Source: Anaerolineales bacterium
GTDB lineage: Bacteria; Chloroflexota; Anaerolineae; Anaerolineales; Villigracilaceae
Length of the DNA stretch: 64,000 bases
Direction of reading: 5' to 3'
NCBI GenBank assembly: GCA_020847435.1
Contig: JADLBX010000024.1
Span: 1-64,000 of the forward strand
Shown here: piece by piece, positions 51,466-61,000 of the stretch
Layout: every line of letters starts with the position of its first letter
Numbering within the stretch: position 1 is the first letter of the stretch
Made by a program: the position numbers and the translations under genes
The notes under the pieces: model-generated
The model's database searches: none
What the model was told of the DNA's origin: nothing
The model's input: only the letters and a program-made list of their open reading frames with translations

Positions 51466-54400
51466 AGTTCTATCTCTTCCTGATTTCCAGAAATCATATT
51501 AGGCGTATTTAAAGACCCTTGAGTCGCCCAAAGAATCGTAGAAACTGCTTCAGCAATCTCGGCAATCGTGGGGGTCACGAAGATGACGCGAAGCGGCAAG
51601 TCAATTTGATACCGATCGCGTATGCGCGCGATAACCCGGGTAGCCAGAAGCGAGTGCCCGCCCAGGTCAAAGAAATTATCGTAGATATCCAGATCAGATA
51701 TCCCAAGAACAGATGCCCACAGATCGGCAATCGCCTTCTCTACCTCGTTTCTTGGCAACATCAAGCTTCTCTTGCTCGCTCCTTGATGTATAACGGGAGC
51801 CGGGAGCGATTTCCGATTGACCTTTCGATTGGGAGTCATTGGAAATTCTTCAAGAAACATAAACGAGGAGGGAATCATATACTCCGGAAGCTTTAACTTG
51901 ATGAATTGACGCAATTCCCCAATGTCAGGTCGGTATTCTGCCTGCGAAATCAGGTAAGCCGCCAATCTCTTATCCCCAGGGTTATCTTCCCGCGCCACTA
52001 CAACAGCCTGTCGAATATTAGGATGACTATTCAAGACAGCCTCGATCTCACCAAGCTCAATGCGAAATCCTCGGATCTTAACCTGGAAATCGGCGCGCCC
52101 GAGGAAGTCAATCTGCCCATTTGCCAAATATCGGGCTTGATCGCCGGTTTTATACATACGCGCGCCAGGGGCATTGTCGAACGGATCTGAAAGGAATCTT
52201 TCAGCAGTCAGATCGGGTTGGTTTAGATAACCACGCGCAACGCCATCTCCAGCGATGTACAATTCGCCGGCAACGCCGATTGGGGCAGGCTCAAGGTTAT
52301 CATCCAGAATGTAAATCTTTGTGTTGGCAATCGGATGGCCGATGGTAATTACTTGAGTCGTTGCAGTTATTTCACAAAGTGTAGACCAAACCGTTGTTTC
52401 CGTAGGTCCATACATATTCCAAACGGAGCCGGCATGAGAGGTCAACCATGCTGCCAGATCTTTGGACATTGCCTCTCCACCGCATAATACTTTGAGGTTT
52501 TTATCGCCTTGCCAACCCGCCTCAATCAGCATCTGCCAGGTCGCGGGTGTAGCCTGCATGACAGTTATGCCTCCGGTAGACAGGCGTCGAATCAAAGCCG
52601 CTCCGTCATAGATCTCCTCTCCTGGCGCTACAACAACGCAAGCGCCGGTAGTGAGGGGCAAAAATACTTCAAGAACTGAAATATCAAACGATAGGGTTGT
52701 CACTGCCAACAACCTATCACTGTCCTTCATACCCGGTATTTGCCGCATCGACGCCAGAAAATTCGCCACGGCTCGATGGGGAATCTGCACTCCCTTTGGT
52801 TTACCGGTGGAACCAGAAGTAAAGAGAATATACGCGAGATTTTCAGGTTGGGTCTTCACCGACAAATTATCGGAAGAGTTGCGAGAAATAGCATCCCAAT
52901 CACCGTCGAGGTAGATTACCCGTTGGGTATCGTCCTTTGCAGTATAAACTCCCTTCTGGGCAAGAAGAATATGAGTCTCTGAAGCACCCAGCATGTACTC
53001 AATACGCTCTTGCGGAAAATGCGGATCCAGAGGGATGTATGCACCGCCCGCTTTGAGAATTGCCAACAGCCCAACGATCATCTCAGCCGACCGCTCAGCC
53101 GATATCCCTACTGGCGTTTCAGATGAAACGCCTAACGATCGAAGATGGCGAGCCAATTGATTTGCCCGCTCGTTCAGTTCGCGATAAGTCATCTGCTGAC
53201 TATTAAACACGATGGCAACCGCTTCCGGTGTACGTTCTACCTGAGCCTCAATCAATTCATGAACACAGGTTACTCGAGAATATTCAAGGCAGGTATCATT
53301 CCAAGATCGAAGTTGCTTTTCCTGTTCTGCACTGGTAAGCATGGGTAGATCCAGTATTCGCCGGTCAGGGTCTTCCAAAGCATGTTCCATCAGGGTTTTC
53401 AGATGTCCCAACATCCTTTGAGCGGTACCCTGCTCGAAGAGGTCAGTATTGTAGAACAATAGCATATGCGGGAACACGTCGACACTTACAGAAAAAGTTA
53501 GATCGAATTGTGCTGTGCGTCTATCCACCCAAATCGGGCTCATAGATAGATCATTGAAAGGTTGTTGTGTCACAGTTGGCGCATTGAGCATATTAAACAT
53601 TACTTGTATCAACGGTGAACGGCTCATATCCCGTTCAGACTGTAATTCTTGCACAAGTTTTTCAAACGGAAAATCCTGTTGACCGAACGCGTCCAAAGAC
53701 AATTCCCTGATTGAGCGCAGAAACTCCTTAAACATCGGGTTATCCACCAATTGAGTGCGGAGAACGACAGTGTTGACAAAGGTTCCCATCAAATTTTCCG
53801 TCTCCAACCAGTTTCGATTGGCAATCGGTGTGCCCACAGCCACATCTTTTTGACCGGAATAACGAATCAGGAGAATCTTGAAAATAGCAAGGAAAAACAT
53901 AAAGGGCGTGATTCTTTCCTGACGACACAGATTGTTGACCGACTCGATTAGAGATTCAGGCAGATCAATTCTTTCCATCGCCCCGTTAAAACTCTGCATT
54001 GCCGGGCGTGGATGGTCGGTAGGCAAATCCAGGGCAGTAATGCCATCTAGCTGTTTGCGCCAGTACGCCAACCTGGCGTTCAACTGCTCGCCTTGCAACC
54101 AACTTCTCTGCCACAGGCTGTAATCCGCGTATTGCAAAGGCAAATCGGGCAAATCGAGGGGCAGTCTATTGGTCAAGGAATTATAAATGGACGCGACTTC
54201 ACGAGAAAAAACTCCCATCGACCACTGATCAGAAATAATATGATGCATGGCTATAGACAATATATGCTCGTCATCGCTAAGTCTGACGATGAAGGCACGG
54301 ATTAATGGGCCATGAACCAAATTAAAGGGCTCTTTCGCAGCGGAAGTAAGCAATTCATCAAGCCTGGCAGTTCGTTCCAGATCGGATACGGCTTCCAGGT

Positions 54401-57400
54401 TTATTACAGGCATAGATAAATGGCTTGAAGTTTTTATCACTTGAACTGGCTCGTCATCAACAATATCAAATATTGTTCGTAGAATCTCGTGGCGATCAAT
54501 CACCATGTTAAACGCCTGTTCCAGGGCTTGAGGATTCAGCCGACCCTTGATACTCACGTTACCAGTGATATTGTAGGCAGTGGTCTCCGGAACAAGTTGT
54601 TGAACAAACCACATTCTTTCTTGAGAAAACGACAACCTGGGATAACCATCGCGGGTCATTGGCTTTAATGGCGGAATGTCGAACTCATCCTGATCTTTCA
54701 GCGCCTCAACCTGCGCGGATAATCCGGCAACGGTTGGAAACTCGAAAAGAACGCGAAGGGGTAGATCGACTCGAGTGACCTGCCTGATACGCGACATGAT
54801 CTGTGTTGCTAGGAGAGAATGACCGCCCAAATCGAAGAAGCTTTCATGAATACCAACCTTCTCAAGGTGTAAAACATCAGACCAAATACCGACCAGCAAT
54901 TCCTGTAGTTGCGATTGCGGAGCAATATAGAAATCTTGCCCGGACTGAAAATCGGGGTCGGGTAATGCCCTGCGATTAATCTTGCCGTTCGATGTCAGTG
55001 GAATTGCATCAACCAAGATGTAACTTGCAGGAAGCATGTAAGGCGGCAATAACTGCTGGAGATAACCTTTCAGTTCATGCCTCTTAGGAAATTGTAAATC
55101 AACAGGGACAATATAAGCCGCTAAGCGTTTGTCTCCGGTTTCATCTTCCCATAGGGAAACCACCGCCTGTTTTACATCCGGATGTTGACATAATGCACTT
55201 TCGATTTCGCTTAACTCAATCCGGTTCCCGCGTATCTTGACCTGATCGTCAATTCGCCCAAGAATATCCAAATAACCGTCCAGCCGATAACGACCCTGAT
55301 CGCCAGTATGATATACCAAATCATGTTCATCATCCCGGAAAGGGTTTCGAAAAAACTTCCGGGCATTCTCTTCTGGGGCGTTAATATAACCAAGAGTCCG
55401 AAACGGCGTGCGTATGACAATCTCTCCAACTTCACCAATACCGCACAACCTACCAGCTTTATTGATAATAAGCGCTTGAGTCTGGGGCAGAGGGGCTCCC
55501 ACAGGCTGGATCCCCTGATGAATCTGGGAAGGAATCTGATAAAAGCACTTCGCCATTGTGGTCTCAGTTGGACCATATAAATTTACAATTTGACACTCCG
55601 GAAAATATTTCCTCCACTGATGAACGAGCGAGTCTTTGAGCGGTTCACCGGCAAAAAAGACCCATCTCAATTCAGGCAAATATGATTCTGCTGCATGACC
55701 GCCCAGCCACATCTGCGCCAGAGCAGGAACAGTATGAATAATTGAAATTCTGTTTCTACCTAGCCATTTCAATGTTGCTTCTGCATCCAGTTCAATATTG
55801 TCCTCCGGCAGGCAAAGCGTTGCACCGCTGACGAGAACAAGGAAAATATCCCTCAGTACAACATCAAAGGATAGCGCCGTAAGTTGTGCGGCGCGATCCG
55901 AAGACTGGACATCAAAAGTATTCCTCTGCCACACGAGAAAATGGCTCAATCCATTATGATTTCCCCTTACACCTTTCGGAGTTCCAGTTGTACCGGAGGT
56001 AAAAAAGATGTATGCGGGGGCATCTCCCGAAAGCGCGGGCTGAATGTCCGTCGCCTCATCCTCAACCTCACTGGCTGCAAGATCCTTCGGCGAATCCGTG
56101 AGTCGAAGAATCATATCCTCCTGGATCATATCCGCCCACACAATCCTCGCTTCAGTCTCTCCTCCTCCACGGATCAATGCTTTTGCCGAAGCCTCCCGAA
56201 GCATCAGTTGCTTCCTTTGAATCGGCAAATCGTCATCAATGGTCAACAAGACCCCTCCACTGACAAACACAGCGAGCATACTTGCGATCAGGTTGAAACT
56301 CCGTGATCCGCATACGGCTACGACATCGCCAGATTTTACGCCCATGCGCACCAATCGTCGAGCGAGCAACCGAGCTTGTATATCTAACTCTTTATATGTC
56401 CAACAGTGCGCATCTTTTTCGATAGCAATAGCGTTCGGAGTCCGTCTTGCCCAATCTGACACCCACCGAGGAAGGAAGATTTGTTCCGGCCTGTCCAGAA
56501 GCGCCGCGGGGTCAGGCAACATGAGACGCGCTCGATCAGTGATCAGGGAATAACGATCAATCGTTTCATCCGGCGATGCCGCGATCTGCTTTAGCAGTCC
56601 TTCCAATTGTCCCGCCATCTCCTCCATGCGCTCATGGCTGAATAGATCGGTGTTGTAGACAAAGATAAGATTGATGCATTTGTGCTCCTCCCGCGCATAG
56701 AGAGTCAGGTCAAATCGCGCTTCTGCATCTGATTGATCGACATAATCGCTTTTCAGATCTGCGAACCCAAGTGTTTCTTCGTTGAAATTCAGCATATTGA
56801 AAAAGACTTGAAAGATCGGCGTACGATTAAGATAACGTTCAGGGTGTAATTCCTCAAGCAACTTTTCGAACGGGATATCCTGGTTAGCATATGCCTGCAA
56901 CGCAACTTTACGGACGCGCCGGACCAATTCAAGAAACGTAGGATCGCGGTTGAGATCGACACGGATGACCAGCGTATTGAGAAAAACACCGATCAATCTC
57001 TCCAGTTCGGACCGGCTACGCCCGGCGATCGGAGTGCCAATGACCATATCCGTTTGACCGGTCTGACGATACAACAAAACGCTGAATGCGGCCAGCAAGG
57101 TCATAAACAGCGTGCTGCTCTCTTGGCGACTCAATTCCTTGAGAGCTGAAGATAGAGGCTCAGACAATGTCAGTGAAGTTCTGGCGCCGTGAAACGTCTG
57201 TACCTTTGGACGGGCATAATCGGCAGGAAGGTTCAACATAGGCAAGGGAGCTGCTAGTTGTTCTTTCCAGTAACTCAACTGAGAATCCAATGCGTCCCCT
57301 TGAAGCCATTCATCCTGCCAGTGGACAAAATCTACGTACTGGACGGGAAGATCAGGCAGTAGCGGGGTTTGCTTGTTGACAAAAGATTGGTATAAGGAAC

Positions 57401-58019
57401 GCAATTCACGAATAAATACTTGAAGAGACCAGCCGTCAGAAATAATGTGATGGAAAGTAAAGACAAGAACGTGATCCGTATCGTCCAGCTTCAACAACTT
57501 TGCACGTACAGGCGGCATTTTGGAAAGATCAAAGAGCTGCGACGTTTCTTCATGGATCAACCTGGGTAGTTCAGGTTCTTGTTCCGGTTGAATTATGACA
57601 ATGGGCACTGGTAGTGTAAACGGAGCATGAATAACCTGGGCCGGTTCATCATCCATCATGATAAATGTGGTTCTCAACGTCTCATGCCTCCGAATGATTT
57701 CTGCGACACTGTTTGTCAATGCGTCCATACGGAGATGACCTCGCAGTCGAATGGATACCGAAAGATTATAGGCGGGGTTCCCGGGTTCCAATTGGTCTAG
57801 CACCCACATTCGGCGCTGAGCAAATGACAGCGGTAAAGAGTCATGGCTTCGATCTACACGATGGATCGGCCTCTCTGTTGCGTTCGTGGTAGAGATGGGT
57901 GTTTTTCTTTCAAAACTCGCTGACTGTTCCTGCGCTGTCTTTGCTCGAAGCAGCTTTTTGAGGAGTTCGCGCTTGCTCAATGGCGTACTATTGATGGATG
58001 AGTTGGAATCGCCGCTCAT
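51462..58019 (-). CDS. Two-module NRPS (C-A-PCP-C-A-PCP)
   Basis: 2185 aa. Module 1: C domain with H-H-I-I-S-D-G-W (about 190), A domain (T-S-G-T-T-G-T-P-K-G about 669; signature read by eye as D-V-R-H-F-A-L-M-A-K, monomer unknown), carrier D-L-G-G-H-S-L-L (about 1061). Module 2: C domain H-H-I-I-S-D-Q-W (about 1256), A domain with T-S-G-S-T-G-K-P-K-G and signature D-I-L-Q-L-G-M-V-W-K, similar to codes reported for glycine, carrier D-L-G-G-H-S-L-L (about 2116). The N-terminus (L-S-K-R-E-L-L-K-K-L-L) may dock the PKS, the C-terminus (E-E-I-E-L) the TubC domain of the next protein. No epimerase or methyltransferase domain is seen. Confidence 0.93.
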   Translation of the reverse strand: MSGDSNSSINSTPLSKRELLKKLLRAKTAQEQSASFERKTPISTTNATERPIHRVDRSHDSLPLSFAQRRMWVLDQLEPGNPAYNLSVSIRLRGHLRMDALTNSVAEIIRRHETLRTTFIMMDDEPAQVIHAPFTLPVPIVIIQPEQEPELPRLIHEETSQLFDLSKMPPVRAKLLKLDDTDHVLVFTFHHIISDGWSLQVFIRELRSLYQSFVNKQTPLLPDLPVQYVDFVHWQDEWLQGDALDSQLSYWKEQLAAPLPMLNLPADYARPKVQTFHGARTSLTLSEPLSSALKELSRQESSTLFMTLLAAFSVLLYRQTGQTDMVIGTPIAGRSRSELERLIGVFLNTLVIRVDLNRDPTFLELVRRVRKVALQAYANQDIPFEKLLEELHPERYLNRTPIFQVFFNMLNFNEETLGFADLKSDYVDQSDAEARFDLTLYAREEHKCINLIFVYNTDLFSHERMEEMAGQLEGLLKQIAASPDETIDRYSLITDRARLMLPDPAALLDRPEQIFLPRWVSDWARRTPNAIAIEKDAHCWTYKELDIQARLLARRLVRMGVKSGDVVAVCGSRSFNLIASMLAVFVSGGVLLTIDDDLPIQRKQLMLREASAKALIRGGGETEARIVWADMIQEDMILRLTDSPKDLAASEVEDEATDIQPALSGDAPAYIFFTSGTTGTPKGVRGNHNGLSHFLVWQRNTFDVQSSDRAAQLTALSFDVVLRDIFLVLVSGATLCLPEDNIELDAEATLKWLGRNRISIIHTVPALAQMWLGGHAAESYLPELRWVFFAGEPLKDSLVHQWRKYFPECQIVNLYGPTETTMAKCFYQIPSQIHQGIQPVGAPLPQTQALIINKAGRLCGIGEVGEIVIRTPFRTLGYINAPEENARKFFRNPFRDDEHDLVYHTGDQGRYRLDGYLDILGRIDDQVKIRGNRIELSEIESALCQHPDVKQAVVSLWEDETGDKRLAAYIVPVDLQFPKRHELKGYLQQLLPPYMLPASYILVDAIPLTSNGKINRRALPDPDFQSGQDFYIAPQSQLQELLVGIWSDVLHLEKVGIHESFFDLGGHSLLATQIMSRIRQVTRVDLPLRVLFEFPTVAGLSAQVEALKDQDEFDIPPLKPMTRDGYPRLSFSQERMWFVQQLVPETTAYNITGNVSIKGRLNPQALEQAFNMVIDRHEILRTIFDIVDDEPVQVIKTSSHLSMPVINLEAVSDLERTARLDELLTSAAKEPFNLVHGPLIRAFIVRLSDDEHILSIAMHHIISDQWSMGVFSREVASIYNSLTNRLPLDLPDLPLQYADYSLWQRSWLQGEQLNARLAYWRKQLDGITALDLPTDHPRPAMQSFNGAMERIDLPESLIESVNNLCRQERITPFMFFLAIFKILLIRYSGQKDVAVGTPIANRNWLETENLMGTFVNTVVLRTQLVDNPMFKEFLRSIRELSLDAFGQQDFPFEKLVQELQSERDMSRSPLIQVMFNMLNAPTVTQQPFNDLSMSPIWVDRRTAQFDLTFSVSVDVFPHMLLFYNTDLFEQGTAQRMLGHLKTLMEHALEDPDRRILDLPMLTSAEQEKQLRSWNDTCLEYSRVTCVHELIEAQVERTPEAVAIVFNSQQMTYRELNERANQLARHLRSLGVSSETPVGISAERSAEMIVGLLAILKAGGAYIPLDPHFPQERIEYMLGASETHILLAQKGVYTAKDDTQRVIYLDGDWDAISRNSSDNLSVKTQPENLAYILFTSGSTGKPKGVQIPHRAVANFLASMRQIPGMKDSDRLLAVTTLSFDISVLEVFLPLTTGACVVVAPGEEIYDGAALIRRLSTGGITVMQATPATWQMLIEAGWQGDKNLKVLCGGEAMSKDLAAWLTSHAGSVWNMYGPTETTVWSTLCEITATTQVITIGHPIANTKIYILDDNLEPAPIGVAGELYIAGDGVARGYLNQPDLTAERFLSDPFDNAPGARMYKTGDQARYLANGQIDFLGRADFQVKIRGFRIELGEIEAVLNSHPNIRQAVVVAREDNPGDKRLAAYLISQAEYRPDIGELRQFIKLKLPEYMIPSSFMFLEEFPMTPNRKVNRKSLPAPVIHQGASKRSLMLPRNEVEKAIADLWASVLGISDLDIYDNFFDLGGHSLLATRVIARIRDRYQIDLPLRVIFVTPTIAEIAEAVSTILWATQGSLNTPNMISGNQEEIEL

Positions 58020-61000
58020 TTCTCGTCTTCCTTTTCCAGTAAATTGTCCAAAAGCGCGTCCACTTCCTGCTCTGATAGCTGATCAATATTTTCCAACAAC
58101 TGTTGTGCTGTGACAGAGTCGATCGTCCCGCCCATGCCGATTTTCTGCGGGTCTTCAACGACTGGAAGTGTAAGATGCAATCTTGTAGCGAGGCTGTTCA
58201 CGCTAGCCTCTTCAAGGAAGAAGCGGATGGGTAGATTAATGCCCAGCTCGCTGTCGATCCGGTTCTTTAATTCCACAGCCATTAGCGAATCCATCCCAAG
58301 GTTAATCAACAACTGTGAGGGGTTAAAGGCTTGCGTGGAATCGAGCCCTAGCGTTCGGACCACTTGAGCTCTTGCATAGTCCTGTAAAGCGGATTCTCGT
58401 TTATCAAATGGAATATGTTTGAGCTGATCAAGCGTCACCGCAGAATCGAGCGTGGCTGTTTTTTCCTGAGACTGAACGATCTGCCTTAACAATGGCGGAA
58501 CAGGACTACCGTTCCGACCTCCGCCGAACCGGCTCCAATCCATCGATAGGACCGCTATCTGTGCAGTTTGCACATCCATGATGCGCTCTAAAGCCTGCAT
58601 ACCTTGAGCCGGTTTGATCAAGTTCATTCCCAAATTAACCCAACGGCGCTGATTCTGACTACTCAGTTTGCTTGCCATGCCTACATCTGCCCAAGCGCCC
58701 CAATTGATACTCAGCGCTGGCAAGCCACACAGATGGCGATAATGCGCCAACCCATCCAGAAATGCGTTTGCTGAGGCGTAGTTACCCTGGCCTGGCGAAC
58801 CGAGCAAGGACGCGCCTCCCGAATATAGAATGAAGAAATCAAGGTCCGAGCCCAGTGTCAGAGTATGCAAATGCCAGGCGCCATCAACTTTGGGAGCCAT
58901 CACCGTTTCGAATCGAGACCAGGATTGGTCGGTCAAAACACCGTCGTCAATCAAACCTGCGGAGTGAATGATGCCTCGCAATGGCGGCATCTCTACTTCA
59001 ATCTGCCGCAATAGTTTTTCCAATTGGTCTCGTTGCGAAACATCTGTTGAGGCAACATGCAGTTCCGCTCCATCACGCTTTAGTTCATTGATGACTTGTC
59101 GAGCGTCTTCTGTGGGAGCGCTACGACTTACAAGAACGATGTGACGCGCCCCCTGCTCGATGAGCCAGCGCGCAGAAGCTAACCCCAGCCCACCCAAGCC
59201 ACCCGTGATCAGATACGTAGAGTCTTCTCGCACAGGCTTCTGAAAACTTAAATGATCCCGAACTACAACGATCTTGCCCATATGCTTGGCTCGCGCCATA
59301 AAACGGAATGCATCTACAGATTTGCTGAGCGGGAAAATATGCTGAGGGAGCGGTTGCAATTCGCCGTTTTGGAACATATCGAGCAGATTCTGGAGCATCT
59401 GCATAATCGGTTCAGGATTCGCCTCCAGAATGGCGCCCAGATACAACGCAAAATAATCAACTCCGGCTTTTATTTGTTCGACCTGTTGTTGATCCAGGAT
59501 TTCGGTTTTGCCAATTTCCACAAACCGTCCCCCTTCTCTTAGAATGGAAATGCCCTTTGTAATGAATTCACCAGTTAAGGAATTCAGGACAATATCCACG
59601 CCTTCGCCATTGGTGATGGACAGGATGTCCGCAGCAAAACTCAATGAGCGAGAATCCAACACATGCTGCACGCCAAGCGATTTCAGAAGCTCACGTTTTT
59701 CATCCGTGCCGGCCGTTCCAAAAATTTCTGCGCCAGCCCGCTGCGCAAGTTGCACAGCCGCCATACCGACCCCGCCTGCCGCGGCATGGATCAGAACCCG
59801 CTCGCCCGCTTTCATTTTCGCCAGAGTGTTTAAGGCATAGTTTGCCGTTAGGAAGGCGACCGGTATCGTAGCCGCTTCTACAAAACTCAAGCTGGCTGGC
59901 TTATGGATCGCTACATTTTCAGGAACGATCGCATAGCTGGCAAAACTATTCGCAACCAAGGCAATGACTTCATCTCCCACGCGGAATTTCGTCACATCTT
60001 TTCCAACAGCAGTGACCTTGCCTGTACATTCATTCCCTAGAATCCCCGTAGCTCCGGGATACATATTTAAAACAGTCAACACATCTCGAAAATTCAAACC
60101 GGTAGCATATACTTCAACTTCTAATTCATTAGCACCTACCGCTCGACGGACTGCTGGTTGCAATTTCAGATTTTCGAGCATACCTGTTTCGGGTATTTGC
60201 AGAACGACCGGCTCATTAGTAGAAATACTGTTCAGCAGATGATCGGCACGCGTCAGGCGAGCGGCAAAGCGCTGACCATTGGAATAGGCAATTTGATCTT
60301 CATCCGTCGAGTTGCAAATTTCATCAAAAAGATTCACCCGAGTCAGATCGGATGGATCCAAATCAATGCGGATGCAATTTAAATCCGGCTGTTCAAGCGC
60401 GATCACATTTCCTAAGCCCCAGAGTGCAGTGGACAGTGGATTTACTACAGAAACATGCCTCACATCCTGTGCACCATAGGTCACAAGACAAAGCCGCGGC
60501 TTTGCATCCTCCAGATTGGCTAAAGCTTGCACAAGGTAAAGCAGACTACCACAGGTGCGTTCCAACGCAGAATGAACAGCGTCCAGATCCGTTTGATCGG
60601 TCAGGTTTTCCAGGTCTCTCCACAAGAAAAGAACCTCGTCTAAGCGCTGTTGGGATTGTGAAGCAATCTCTTCAAGCAATTGTTTGAAATGCTCTGGCTC
60701 CGTAGGATCGATCTTCCAATGTCTTGAGCCGAGACGTTCAAACTCCTTACCTTTCGATACTAGAAAACAATTTCCATCATGTGATTGGAGTTCATCCACC
60801 AGCCGCTCGCTCACACCATTTTCTTCCGCAAAGACAAGCCAATTGCTCTTCTCCTGTTTTTCTCGAAGCGTTGAAAACAACGGCTGTTCGACCCATTCCA
60901 TCGTATAAAGCCATTGATCCACATCGGTATGTCGGACGCGCTCCAATGCGCTACGACTGATCTGTTGTAGCAGCAAGCCCTGTATATCAGCAACGACCCG